A stretch of 13,146 nucleotides of DNA from Planctomycetota bacterium (GTDB lineage: Bacteria > Planctomycetota > MHYJ01 > JACPRB01): the NCBI GenBank assembly GCA_016200125.1, contig JACQFK010000638.1, positions 1 to 13,146 of the forward strand, read 5' to 3'. Numbering within the stretch: position 1 is the first letter of the stretch; each line of letters opens with the position of its first letter. Shown in pieces: positions 1 to 6,804 of this stretch. A program made the translations under genes and the position numbers. The notes under the pieces were generated by a model. The model was not told the origin of the DNA and did no database searches. It saw only the letters and a program-made list of their open reading frames with translations.

Positions 1-1
1 G

Positions 2-418
2 GTGTTCGTGGTGACCAACCAGGGCTGCGTCGCGAAGGGGATGATCACCGAGGACGAGCTGGGGGTGATCCATTTCCGGATGGTGTCGATGCTGGGCGCG
101 GCGGGGGCGGAAGTCGACGGCATCTACACCTGTCCGCATCACCCCGAAGGCTCGGTGCCCGACTACTCGTTTGAATGCGACTGCCGCAAGCCGCGGCCGG
201 GCCTGCTGGAGCGGGCGGCGAGCGAGCACGGACTGGAGCTTTCGGAGTGCGTGATCATCGGGGACACGATGCGCGATCTCCAGGCCGGCGAGGCGGCGGG
301 TGTCCGGAGCATCCTGGTCCTCACGGGGAAGGGCCCGGTGGCGGCCTCCCTGGAGCACCCGGCCTCGCACGTCGCCCCAGATCTGGCAGCCGCCGTCGAC
401 TGGCTCCTCTCGCTCTAA
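2..418 (+). CDS. gmhB: D-glycero-D-manno-heptose-1,7-bisphosphate 7-phosphatase, 5'-truncated by window edge
   Basis: This is the C-terminal 138 residues of a HAD-superfamily phosphatase of the GmhB/HisB-N type. The N-terminal motif I with the nucleophilic aspartate lies upstream of the window, so the first codon shown (GTG at 2) is not a real start. What is visible is diagnostic: motif II VVTNQ (residues 3-7, a variant of the usual NQSGIARG stretch), the GmhB zinc site made by C44, H46, C59 and C61, the motif III lysine in CRKPRPG (K63), and motif IV GDTMRD with D88 and D92. GmhB removes the 7-phosphate from heptose bisphosphate in the cytoplasm, in the ADP-heptose route to lipopolysaccharide core or other heptosylated glycans. 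The stop is TAA at 416-418. A HisB-type histidinol phosphatase shares this fold, but the zinc loop and absence of a fused HisB domain favour GmhB. No clear terminator follows. Confidence 0.88.
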   Translation: MFVVTNQGCVAKGMITEDELGVIHFRMVSMLGAAGAEVDGIYTCPHHPEGSVPDYSFECDCRKPRPGLLERAASEHGLELSECVIIGDTMRDLQAGEAAGVRSILVLTGKGPVAASLEHPASHVAPDLAAAVDWLLSL

Positions 419-419
419 T

Positions 420-450
420 TGCAACAAAACAAACCGTTTGTTCCGTTGCA
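420..450. repeat. 31-bp imperfect palindrome, possible operator
   Basis: Two 15-base arms (420-434 and 436-450) flank a single central base. They match at 13 of 15 positions; the only mismatches pair A426 and A427 with C444 and C443. The one-base loop makes a protein-binding dyad in DNA more likely than an RNA terminator, and there is no T-tract. It ends 8 bp before the candidate -35 box of the HTH/PIN pair, so an operator for the HTH protein is a natural guess. This is inference; only the symmetry is seen. Confidence 0.6.
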
Positions 451-458
451 TGATTGTG

Positions 459-486
459 TTGATATTTAGCGTTAATTAGATATTAT
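459..486 (+). promoter_or_regulatory. Sigma70-like promoter of the HTH/PIN module
   Basis: TTGATA at 459-464 (5 of 6 to the -35 consensus) and TATTAT at 481-486 (5 of 6 to the -10 consensus) are separated by 16 bp. They lie in an AT-rich islet (about 35% GC over 421-480, counted by hand) inside a GC-rich genome. Transcription would start near 493, only a few bases before ATG 496, and no Shine-Dalgarno sequence precedes that ATG. The mRNA is therefore predicted to be leaderless or nearly so. Confidence 0.6.
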
Positions 487-495
487 TAAGTGTTA

Positions 496-1122
496 ATGAA
501 GTTGTTGAGCAGTACGGAGGCCCAGGAGGAACTGGGCATCAGCAGGCCCACGCTGTACCTGTGGGTGCGGCAGGGCAAGCTCAAGCCCCAGCGAGCCGGG
601 AGGGGCTTGAGGTTCCAAGAAGACGAAGTGATGCGGCTCCTGGGGAGAGGGCCCCGCGTGTCGGCTTGGGTGCGGAGGGGACGGATCGAGGAGGCGAAGC
701 GGGACGTGAAGCGCTGGGCCCGCACGGGCGAACGGCCCACGGTCCTGCTCGAATACCTCACGGCTCCGACGCCCGACCGCGTCCGCGCGAGGGTGGTGGC
801 GGAGGGGGACGGAACGGAGGTCCGGGTCCCGGCGCCGGGAGGCGTCCTGTTCGACGCGCTGCTCGAATCGATGAAGCGGCGCGAGTACGTGTTCATCAGC
901 CACGAGGAATCAGTCTGGCTGATCCACGACGTGCGCGCGGAGACGAGCCCCGCGGGCGGGGCCTACATCGCCATGGAGCTGGAGCGGCCGGGAGGCCCTG
1001 GGGAGGGGGGCGAGCGGGACCGGAGCCTGAAGGAATTCGTGGGGGCCCTGAGGTCGGGCCTCTACACCGGGCCGGTGAAGCCCTGGAAACGCGAGGAGTT
1101 GAATGGGCGGGGTCCTGGTTGA
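496..1122 (+). CDS. Excisionase-type HTH DNA-binding protein, candidate antitoxin/autoregulator
   Basis: This 208-residue protein begins with a winged HTH of the MerR/excisionase type (HTH_17-like, residues about 4-50). The shape is characteristic: a T-x-E-A-x-E-x-L-G-I-S-R-P-T-L-Y helix-turn-helix, then W-V-R-Q-G-K-L and an aromatic-basic wing R-G-L-R-F. A basic helical stretch follows (about 55-80), and then a C-terminal part (about 85-190) that I do not recognise. The gene overlaps the downstream PIN gene by 20 bp, so the two are translationally linked. HTH proteins paired with PIN nucleases usually act as antitoxins that also repress their own promoter. At 208 residues it is more than twice the size of common VapB antitoxins. 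A GTG at 490 in the same frame is an alternative start; ATG 496 fits the promoter at 459-486 better. The HTH is confidently read, the antitoxin role is inferred from context. Confidence 0.75.
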   Translation: MKLLSSTEAQEELGISRPTLYLWVRQGKLKPQRAGRGLRFQEDEVMRLLGRGPRVSAWVRRGRIEEAKRDVKRWARTGERPTVLLEYLTAPTPDRVRARVVAEGDGTEVRVPAPGGVLFDALLESMKRREYVFISHEESVWLIHDVRAETSPAGGAYIAMELERPGGPGEGGERDRSLKEFVGALRSGLYTGPVKPWKREELNGRGPG

Positions 1123-1525
1123 TACGGACATCCTGATCCGCGCCTACCAGGCGGGCGGGGGCGATCCCCGCTCCGGCCGGGCCAAGGACGCGCTCGAGGA
1201 CCTCGCCCGGCGCGGGGACGGCTATCTCTCCATCCAGAACCTCGCCGAATTCTCGCGCGTCGTGCAGGCGAAGGTCGATCCCCCGGTGCCCGCCTCGAAA
1301 GTGCGCGAGACGATCGCCCAGCTCGAACGGGTCTTCGACGTGCTCCGTCCGTCGTCCGACACCCTGCATCACGCGCTCCTCGGGGTGGAGAAGCACGGAC
1401 TGGAATTCTGGGACTCCATGGTGTGGGCCCTGGCCCACGAGAACGGCCTCTCGGAGGTCCTGACGGAAGACCTCCCCCCGCGCGCGCTGATCGAGGGCGT
1501 CCGCTACCGCAATCCCCTGGCCTAA
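1103..1525 (+). CDS. PIN-domain ribonuclease, VapC-like candidate toxin
   Basis: A complete PIN domain of 140 residues, the usual size for VapC toxins. The acidic metal-binding set is in place: D7 in VDTDIL, E49 in NLAEFSRV, D104 in FWDSMVWALA and the TED near D123 in VLTEDL. PIN enzymes of this type are Mg/Mn-dependent endoribonucleases that cut tRNA or rRNA when not bound by their antitoxin. GAGGAG at 1093-1098 lies four bases before ATG 1103, a good ribosome-binding site that sits inside the upstream HTH gene. The overlap with that gene and the shared promoter point to a toxin-antitoxin operon. The stop (TAA 1523-1525) overlaps the stop of the convergent membrane-protein gene by two bases. 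Domain assignment is firm; toxicity and target are inferred from the family. Confidence 0.88.
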   Translation: MGGVLVDTDILIRAYQAGGGDPRSGRAKDALEDLARRGDGYLSIQNLAEFSRVVQAKVDPPVPASKVRETIAQLERVFDVLRPSSDTLHHALLGVEKHGLEFWDSMVWALAHENGLSEVLTEDLPPRALIEGVRYRNPLA

Positions 1526-2253
1526 CGGCGCCTTCTCCGGCCGCGGAGCGCCGACCGCAGGCACCAGACCTGTACCGCGAGCGAGATCGCAAATCCGCAC
1601 CAGATGACGACCGCTCCTTTGTAGCGCGACGGGACGCCCACCGAGTGCGCCAGCAGCGCGCCTCCGATCGCTCCGAAGGCGCCTGCCAGCGTGCCAAGGA
1701 TCCCGCCCATGAACAACCCGTGCCAGATCCGGCCGCCCAGGCCCGACGGCGTTTCGGGGAGCGGTCGTCCCGCTGCCGTGCGGCCCCAGAAATCGTCGTA
1801 GAGCGGCTTGAAGAACAGCGCGCCGGCGAGGGCGAAGAAGGCGCAGGCGAATCCGGCGAGGTCGGCAAAGCTCGTCGGGGGAAGCGCGATGGCCGTCTCC
1901 GGATCCGGCATCCAGGGGTCCCTGAGGAGCGAGACGCCGAGGCTGCCCACGGCCAGGCCGCAGGCGGCAATGATCGCGAGCGCGGGAGGGATGGGGAGCA
2001 TCGACGCGCGCGGCGTGAAGAGCGACCGCATCAGGAGCACTCCAAAGACCGCGGCGACCTCGGCCGCCATCAGCACCCCGAGCCCGCGAAAGGAGACCGG
2101 GTTGATGATCAGCGTCCCTTCCGGCGTCAGCAGGAGGCGGCCCGGTTTCAGCAGCACGATCGGCGGCAGGGCAAGCGCGGTGAGGGCGGCAGCGAGAGCG
2201 AGGGTGAAAGCAAGGGAGGCGCGAAGCGACCGGTTGCTCTCGTTCTCGTCCAA
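1522..2253 (-). CDS. Hypothetical multi-pass membrane protein, about six helices
   Basis: I do not recognise this 243-residue protein. It is strongly hydrophobic with about six membrane segments, roughly at residues 12-35, 57-76, 88-110, 128-148, 174-197 and 208-230. Helices 5-6 are rich in Gly and Ala (GGILGTLAGAFGAIGGALLA). It has a soluble loop between helices 4 and 5 and a very basic tail (GRRRRRR). No catalytic motif or transporter signature is apparent. The start is TTG at 2251-2253: an in-frame TAA lies just upstream at 2263-2265, so no earlier start is possible, and no ATG occurs in the N-terminal part. AGGG a few bases before the TTG is a weak ribosome-binding site. It begins 43 bp after the end of the propeller gene on the same strand and may be the last cistron of the mla-led run. 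Confidence 0.7.
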   Translation of the reverse strand: MDENESNRSLRASLAFTLALAAALTALALPPIVLLKPGRLLLTPEGTLIINPVSFRGLGVLMAAEVAAVFGVLLMRSLFTPRASMLPIPPALAIIAACGLAVGSLGVSLLRDPWMPDPETAIALPPTSFADLAGFACAFFALAGALFFKPLYDDFWGRTAAGRPLPETPSGLGGRIWHGLFMGGILGTLAGAFGAIGGALLAHSVGVPSRYKGAVVIWCGFAISLAVQVWCLRSALRGRRRRR

Positions 2254-2296
2254 CGCCCTTGATTATCGGATCGAACCCGACACGTCGCAAGTCCCG

Positions 2297-3271
2297 CTAT
2301 TTCTTCAGCGTCAGCCGGCCCACGCGGTTCGCCTGTAGCGTGAACCAGATGTTGCCGTCGGGGCCCGCCGCGATGCAGAAGGGCTGGCCGTTCTTGGTCG
2401 CGATGTCGAACTCGCTGATCTTCCCGTCGTGGCTGATCCGGCCGATCTTGTTCGCCTTGAATTCAGTGAACCAGACCGCGCCGTCGGAACCCGCTGCAAT
2501 CCCGATCGGCTGGCTCGCCGGCGTGGGAATCGCGAACTCCGTGATCTGGCCCTTCGGGGTGATCCGGCCGATCTTGTTCGCCGAATTCTCCGTGAACCAG
2601 AGGTTGCCGTCGGAACCGGGCGCGATCTCCCGGGGGAAGGACTTCGGCGCGGGCAGGGGGAACTCGGAGAACGCGCCGGTCTTCGGATCGAGCCGCCCGA
2701 TCTTGTCGACGCCGCTCTCGGTGAACCAGAGCGCCTTGTCGGGGCCGGTCGTCACGCAGTAGGGCTTGCTGTCCGGCGTGGGGACGGCGAACTCCGTGAT
2801 CTCGCCCTTGGGCGTAATCCGGCCGATCTTGTTCGCCGACATCTCGGCGAACCAGAGATTCCCGTCGGGGCCGGGCGCGATCTCGCGCGGCCAGCTGCCC
2901 GGGGTCAGACTGTTCTTCTCCGAGGACAGGGACGGGATCTTGAACTCGCCGTCGAATTCGCCGGCGGGCGTCATCCGCCGGACCATGTTCTCCTCGCGCG
3001 AGGTGAACCAGAGGTTGCCGTCGGGCCCCGCCGCGATGCCCTGCAGCACGCCGACCGTCTTGGACGGCACGGGGAACTCCGTGATCTGCCCCGCGGGCGT
3101 CACCCGGACGATCTTGTGCTTGCTCACCTCCGTGACCCAGAGATTCCCGTCCGGTCCGGCCGCGATGGCCTGGGGCCGGTGGCCTTCGGAAGCGAGCTCG
3201 AACTCGACGATGTCGCCCGGCTTGCGGGCGGCGAGGATCAATAGAGCGGCGATCGCGGCACGGATCGGCAT
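2297..3271 (-). CDS. Exported streptogramin-lyase-like (Vgb family) seven-bladed beta-propeller
   Basis: After a short signal-like N-terminus (MPIRAAIAALLILAA), the 324-residue protein is seven repeats of about 42 residues. Each holds a G-P/S-D-G-N-L-W-F-T-E type strand and an N-K-I-G-R-I-T-P-K-G-x-I-T-E-F strand. This is the virginiamycin B lyase (Vgb) repeat and predicts a seven-bladed propeller. Known Vgb enzymes linearise streptogramin B antibiotics, but the family is broad and most environmental members are uncharacterised. The mature protein has only three histidines (H31, H52, H281), and the last blade reads WFTL instead of WFTE, so lyase activity should not be assumed. The start is ATG 3271, preceded by AAGGAG with a 7-base gap; the frame is open up to 3394 but the upstream part looks like untranslated leader. 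The gene lies 61 bp downstream of the TPR gene on the same strand. Confidence 0.85.
   Translation of the reverse strand: MPIRAAIAALLILAARKPGDIVEFELASEGHRPQAIAAGPDGNLWVTEVSKHKIVRVTPAGQITEFPVPSKTVGVLQGIAAGPDGNLWFTSREENMVRRMTPAGEFDGEFKIPSLSSEKNSLTPGSWPREIAPGPDGNLWFAEMSANKIGRITPKGEITEFAVPTPDSKPYCVTTGPDKALWFTESGVDKIGRLDPKTGAFSEFPLPAPKSFPREIAPGSDGNLWFTENSANKIGRITPKGQITEFAIPTPASQPIGIAAGSDGAVWFTEFKANKIGRISHDGKISEFDIATKNGQPFCIAAGPDGNIWFTLQANRVGRLTLKK
2342..3150 (-). repeat. Seven degenerate tandem repeats of about 126 bp inside the propeller gene
   Basis: A short block reading GAACCAGA..TTGCCGTCGG on the plus strand recurs near 2342, 2467, 2592, 2721, 2848, 3003 and 3132. Spacing is 125-129 bp except one of about 155 bp, where the third blade (counted from the N-terminus) has an insertion. 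Each unit codes for one propeller blade. The repeats are diverged and protein-coding, not satellite DNA; they could still allow recombination that changes blade number. Confidence 0.7.
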
Positions 3272-3321
3272 GGCGGCTCTCCTTGCTGGACCCTGCTCCT
3301 CCGTAGAGCGGAGCCGCAAGG
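3272..3321 (-). promoter_or_regulatory. Possible leader structure that masks the ribosome-binding site of the propeller gene
   Basis: In the 61-base gap between the TPR and propeller genes, read on the minus strand, CCTTGC (3321-3316) can pair with GCAAGG (3286-3281), which includes part of the Shine-Dalgarno sequence AAGGAG (3284-3279). GCGGCTC (3317-3311) can alternatively pair with GAGCCGC (3279-3273), which covers the spacer up to the start codon. A small hairpin CTCCG/CGGAG (3313-3299) lies between. The complementarity is seen; a regulatory role is a guess, since GC-rich DNA makes such pairing easily. Confidence 0.25.
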
Positions 3322-3332
3322 AAAGTACAGGC

Positions 3333-4163
3333 TCAGCGCTCCTTCGCGGCGAGTTTCTCGAAGAGCGCCTTGAGCCGCGGTCCCACCTCGGCATTCGCCG
3401 GCTCGATCGCGCGCGCCTCCCAGAGCGAGGCCACCGCGTCCTCGAGACGGCCCTGGCTCTCGTAGAGCCGCGCGAGGCGGATCCAGAGGGCGGGCCGGTC
3501 CTTCACGTGGACGAGCGCCCGCTCCAAGAGCAGCATCGCCTTCTTCAGGTCGCCGACCTTCTCCTGGGCTTCGGAGGCTGCGATCAGCGTCGCGACGTCG
3601 CTGCCATTGGCGATGAGCGCCTGGTCGTATTCCGCGACCGCGTCCTGGAAGGCGCCGCGCCGGGCGAGGATCCGCGCGATCCCCGCGTGGCTGGGCGCGC
3701 TGCCGGGCTCGATCGCGGCGCCCGCGCGATAGGCCTCGAGAGCTCGGTCGAGGTCGCCCTGGCGCTCGTAATAGGCCCCCAGGCTCTCCCGGGGGAAGGC
3801 GCTGTGCCGGTCCGCCGCGGCGGCTTCTTCGAGCAGCTTGAGCGCTTCGGCGTCCTTGCCTTCCTCCGCGCGGATCGACGCGAGGCTGACCCGCGCCCGC
3901 GCGTTGTCGGGGTCGGTCTTGAGGACCTTCAGGTACTCCGCGGCCGCGTCCTCCTTGTTGCCCTGGTCATGGTAGGCGACGGCGAGGTTGTAGCGGGCGC
4001 GGTAGTTCTCGGGGTTGTCCTCGATCGCGAGGCGGTACTCGCGGATCGCGTCGGCGAGCTTGCCCTGGTCGTAGAACTCCACGCCGCGGTTGTAGTGCGA
4101 GTCGAGCGGCGAGTAGGTCCCGCAGCCCGGCAGCAGGAGCAGGAGGGCGGCCGCCCCTCTCAT
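3333..4163 (-). CDS. TPR-repeat lipoprotein in the mla operon
   Basis: A 276-residue protein with a very short lipoprotein-like leader (MRGAAALLLLLPGCG, candidate lipid-carrying cysteine C14) and about seven tetratricopeptide repeats filling residues 22 to 260. Typical units read A-x-Y-N-L-A-x-x-Y-x-x-Q-G-x-x-x-x-A followed by a helix ending near P-D-N. TPR arrays bind other proteins, so the likely role is a scaffold or adaptor, anchored in the outer or inner membrane and facing the periplasm. Its ATG overlaps the mlaD stop (ATGA, 4163-4160), a strong sign that it is made together with the MCE complex. The proline at -2 makes the lipobox non-classical, so lipidation is probable but not certain. 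No enzyme domain is visible. Which Mla component it contacts is unknown. Confidence 0.85.
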   Translation of the reverse strand: MRGAAALLLLLPGCGTYSPLDSHYNRGVEFYDQGKLADAIREYRLAIEDNPENYRARYNLAVAYHDQGNKEDAAAEYLKVLKTDPDNARARVSLASIRAEEGKDAEALKLLEEAAAADRHSAFPRESLGAYYERQGDLDRALEAYRAGAAIEPGSAPSHAGIARILARRGAFQDAVAEYDQALIANGSDVATLIAASEAQEKVGDLKKAMLLLERALVHVKDRPALWIRLARLYESQGRLEDAVASLWEARAIEPANAEVGPRLKALFEKLAAKER

Positions 4164-5194
4164 TTGGGCTCTTCCTTGTCGTAGCGGCGGGCGCGGCCCT
4201 TGAGGCGCAGTTCGGTCTCGTCGGCCTGGCGCAGCTCCTCGGGGGTCTCCGGCGAGCCGAAGAGCAGCACCGACGGGTTCGCGCGGATGCGCTTGGCCGC
4301 GAGCTCGAGATGATGGGTCATGTCGCGCATCCCGCGGATGGTCTCATAGAGGTTCTTGTTGTTCTGGATCAGGAGCCCGTCCGTGTCCCGGAGCAGCTGG
4401 TCGAGGTTGTCGGCCGATTTCGAGAGGCGCGCCGTGACTTCGTCGAGCGTCTTCGCGATCTTCTCGGTGAGCAGGTCGGCGTCCTTGGCCAGGTGCAGCG
4501 TGAGCTCGTCCGCGCTCTTGAGCGTCTTGGTGAGCGGCTCGCGCACCGCCTTGACGGTGTCGTGGACCTCCGCCAGCACCTCCTGGGAGCGCTCGCCGGT
4601 CTTGGACGCCATCGCGCCCACCTTCTGGATCTGGTCGTTCAGGCCGGTGAGCAGCGTGCGCGCCTCGGTGAGCATGCCGGCGATGTTCTTCCGGAACTCG
4701 TCGTCGCCGATGATCTTGTTCACGTTCTCGAGCAGCGCGTCGAGCCTCTGCATGGGCCCCTCGAAGGACGGCCCGAGTTCGACGAAGGCCACGGGGGCGA
4801 CGCCGGCCAGGGTGGATCCGGGCGGCGAGCGATTCGACTTGGGCTCCCCCGGCGAGATCTCGAGATACTTGGGCCCCAGGATGCCGTCCTGCTTCACCGT
4901 GACGATCGAGTCCTCCTTGACCGGGATGTCCTCGTCGACGTCGATCGTGATCTTGACCATGCCGTGATGGTCGGGGGCGACCTCGAGGTTCTTGATCTCG
5001 CCGATCTTGTAGCCGCCGTAGGTGACCGGGTCGTGGTTCTTGAGGAACTTGATGTTGTTGACGTAGGTGTAGTAGCGCGCCGCGCTCTTGAAGCGCGCGC
5101 GGAAGTTGCCCACGGAGAAGATGAGGATCGTCAGGGCCACCATCGCCAGCACGACGAAGATGCCCGAGCGGAGTTCCGCCGATTTCACCGCCAT
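4160..5194 (-). CDS. mlaD: MlaD-like MCE-domain lipid-transport protein
   Basis: A 344-residue protein with one N-terminal membrane anchor (about residues 10-30). An MCE domain follows (about 41-117), with YVNNIKFLKNHDPVTYGGYKIGEI and ending GILGPKYLEISPG. The remainder is long and helical (about 140-310), with heptad-like Leu, Ala and Lys spacing, and contains the family tail motif NPSVLLFG. MlaD rings sit on the inner membrane face in the periplasm and form the lipid channel of the MlaFEDB-type ABC complex. E. coli MlaD is about 183 residues, so this is the long-tailed form, in which the helices may extend the channel across the periplasm (inference). ATG 5194 is preceded by GAGG at a suitable distance. 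The gene starts 18 bp after mlaF and overlaps the TPR gene by 4 bp. Confidence 0.92.
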   Translation of the reverse strand: MAVKSAELRSGIFVVLAMVALTILIFSVGNFRARFKSAARYYTYVNNIKFLKNHDPVTYGGYKIGEIKNLEVAPDHHGMVKITIDVDEDIPVKEDSIVTVKQDGILGPKYLEISPGEPKSNRSPPGSTLAGVAPVAFVELGPSFEGPMQRLDALLENVNKIIGDDEFRKNIAGMLTEARTLLTGLNDQIQKVGAMASKTGERSQEVLAEVHDTVKAVREPLTKTLKSADELTLHLAKDADLLTEKIAKTLDEVTARLSKSADNLDQLLRDTDGLLIQNNKNLYETIRGMRDMTHHLELAAKRIRANPSVLLFGSPETPEELRQADETELRLKGRARRYDKEEPK

Positions 5195-5212
5195 GTCGAT
5201 CCTCAGTCTAGC

Positions 5213-6007
5213 CTAAATATTCAGCAAGTCGTTGTAGTAGTCGCCCTCGGAGCTGCGCATCTCGAGGGGGCCCGTCGCGCTGCCGGTGATGAACTGCCGC
5301 ACGAGCGGGTCCTCGTTCTGGAGGATGTCGGCCACCGTGCCCTGCGCGGCGATCTTGCCGCGGTGGAGCAGGACGACGTGGTCGGCGATCTCGAAGGCGC
5401 TCTGGATATCGTGGGTGATCACGACGTTCGTGAGCCCCATCCGGCTCTTCATGTCGTTGATGAGCTGGCTGATCACCGCGGTGGCCACCGGGTCCAGGCC
5501 GCTCGAGGGCTCGTCGTAGAAGATGATCATGGGGTCGAGCGCGATCGCCCGGGCGAGGGCCGCGCGCTTCCGCATGCCGCCCGAGAGCTGGGAGGGCAGC
5601 TTCTTCTCGGCCTCGCGCAGGCCCACCAGCTCCAGCTTCATCTTCACCATGATCTCGATCGTGCGCGGCGGGAGGTTCGTGTGGTAGCGGATGGGGAGCG
5701 CGACGTTCTCGCCCACCGTGAGCGATCCGAGCAGGGCGCCCTCCTGGAAGAGCACGCCGAACTTGCGGCGCACCTCGGCCATCTCGCCGTCGGAGGCCTG
5801 GGTGATGTCCGTGCCGTCGAGGATCACCTCGCCGGAGTCGGCCGTCTCCGCCCCGATCATGATCCGGAGCAGGGTCGACTTGCCGCCGCCCGAGGAGCCC
5901 AGGATGACGAAGGTCTTGCCCTGCTCGACGCTGAAGCTGACGTCCTCGAGCGCGACCTTCGTTCCGAAGGTCTTGCGCACATGGCGGACCTCGATGACGG
6001 AAGCCAT
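5213..6007 (-). CDS. mlaF: MlaF-like ABC transporter ATPase
   Basis: A complete 264-residue ABC ATPase of the Mla/Ttg2A family that powers phospholipid transfer from the cytoplasmic side of the inner membrane. All motifs are present: Walker A GSSGGGKST (37-45), Q-loop Q88, signature LSGGM (141-145), Walker B IIFYDE (161-166), D-loop SGLD (169-172) and switch histidine H199 in ITHD. The C-terminal tail QFITGSATGPLEM resembles the extension that in MlaF proteins reaches across the dimer. The frame is open far upstream to 7600, but ATG 6007 is clearly the start: the upstream part lies over mlaE and the STAS gene, and homology begins with IEVRHVRKTFG. Its ATG shares one base with the mlaE stop (TGATG), indicating coupled translation. 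Confidence 0.95.
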   Translation of the reverse strand: MASVIEVRHVRKTFGTKVALEDVSFSVEQGKTFVILGSSGGGKSTLLRIMIGAETADSGEVILDGTDITQASDGEMAEVRRKFGVLFQEGALLGSLTVGENVALPIRYHTNLPPRTIEIMVKMKLELVGLREAEKKLPSQLSGGMRKRAALARAIALDPMIIFYDEPSSGLDPVATAVISQLINDMKSRMGLTNVVITHDIQSAFEIADHVVLLHRGKIAAQGTVADILQNEDPLVRQFITGSATGPLEMRSSEGDYYNDLLNI

Positions 6008-6801
6008 CACATCACCGCTTGGAGGAAGGCGGCCACGAAGCCGTCCACCATGATGAGGAGCACGAGCTGGGTGACGACGGAGAGCATCGTGTTGCGCGCC
6101 AGGCCCTCGGGGCCGCCCTCGACCTTGAAGGCCATGTAGCAGGACACGATGCAGATCACGACGGCGAAGAGGACCGACTTCGCCACGCCGCTGACCAGGT
6201 CCTGAAGCTGGAGGAAGCTGATCGAGTCGTCGATGTAGGTCCAGGGGTCGATCCCGAAGGTGAGCCCCATCGCGCAGCCGCCGGCCATGCCGACGACGTT
6301 CGCGAAGATCGTGAGGCAGGGCAGCATGATGAGGATCGCGATCAGGCGCGGCGCCACCAGGTAGCCCACGGGATTGATGGACATCGTCCGGAGCGCGAGC
6401 ACCTCGTCGGAGATCTGCATCGTGCCGATGCCCGCGGTGAAGGCGGCGCCGACCCGCGCCACCAGGACGATCGCGGTCATGAGCGGCCCGAGCTCCCGGG
6501 TCACCGTGACGGCGACGAGCCCGGAGACCTGCCGGACCTGGCCGTAGCGTTCGAGGATGTAGCCCGTCTGGATCACGAGGATGACGCCGATAAGGAAGGC
6601 GACGAGCGCCACGATGCCGAAGGACTTGTTCCCGATCGCCTCCATGAGGGGGAAGGTGTGTCGGCGGTGCTCGGTCTTTTCGCGGAGCGGCGCGACGAAG
6701 GTCCAGTAGAGGGACTGGCGGAGGAGGAAGTACATCCCGCCCACGTTCTCGAGGAAGAGCCGCAGCGTTCGGGAGACGTCGGCCAGTCTCGAGCCGAGCA
6801 T
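6007..6801 (-). CDS. mlaE: MlaE-like ABC permease
   Basis: A 264-residue MlaE/DUF140 permease, the normal size for the family. An amphipathic N-terminal stretch precedes about five membrane helices. The family's cytoplasmic coupling region is easy to see: TRELGPLMTAIVLVARVG, then MQISDEVLALRTMSINPVGYLVAPR. In most family members the helix reads EQIDAL; here it is DEVLAL, so the acidic position is shifted. The protein forms the membrane dimer through which lipids pass between the MlaD ring and bilayer. The start ATG 6801 is 3 bp after the STAS stop, and a GGGG-rich ribosome-binding site lies in the end of that gene. Its stop overlaps mlaF by one base. Confidence 0.94.
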   Translation of the reverse strand: MLGSRLADVSRTLRLFLENVGGMYFLLRQSLYWTFVAPLREKTEHRRHTFPLMEAIGNKSFGIVALVAFLIGVILVIQTGYILERYGQVRQVSGLVAVTVTRELGPLMTAIVLVARVGAAFTAGIGTMQISDEVLALRTMSINPVGYLVAPRLIAILIMLPCLTIFANVVGMAGGCAMGLTFGIDPWTYIDDSISFLQLQDLVSGVAKSVLFAVVICIVSCYMAFKVEGGPEGLARNTMLSVVTQLVLLIMVDGFVAAFLQAVM

Positions 6802-6804
6802 CCG

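Noticed and set aside
420..450. The palindrome as an intrinsic terminator for gmhB
   Set aside because: The loop is one base, the stem is AT-rich and no T-run follows.
896..2290. 464-codon minus-strand frame over the HTH/PIN pair and the membrane-protein gene
   Set aside because: Shadow frame with Arg/Pro/Ala-rich composition and no domain; the PIN and HTH motifs are clear on the other strand.
2297..3271. The propeller gene as a streptogramin-resistance determinant
   Set aside because: The repeat pattern fits the Vgb family, but few histidines are present, the last blade is altered and the gene sits with lipid-transport genes, so resistance cannot be claimed.
3299..3313. CTCCG/CGGAG hairpin as an intrinsic terminator after the TPR gene
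   Set aside because: Stem is only 5 bp and no T-tract follows on the minus strand.
4310..6139. 609-codon open frame on the plus strand, opposite mlaD and mlaF
   Set aside because: It is an antisense shadow of conserved Mla genes: composition is dominated by V, L, D, E, H and R, there is no recognisable domain, and GC-rich third positions produce such frames.
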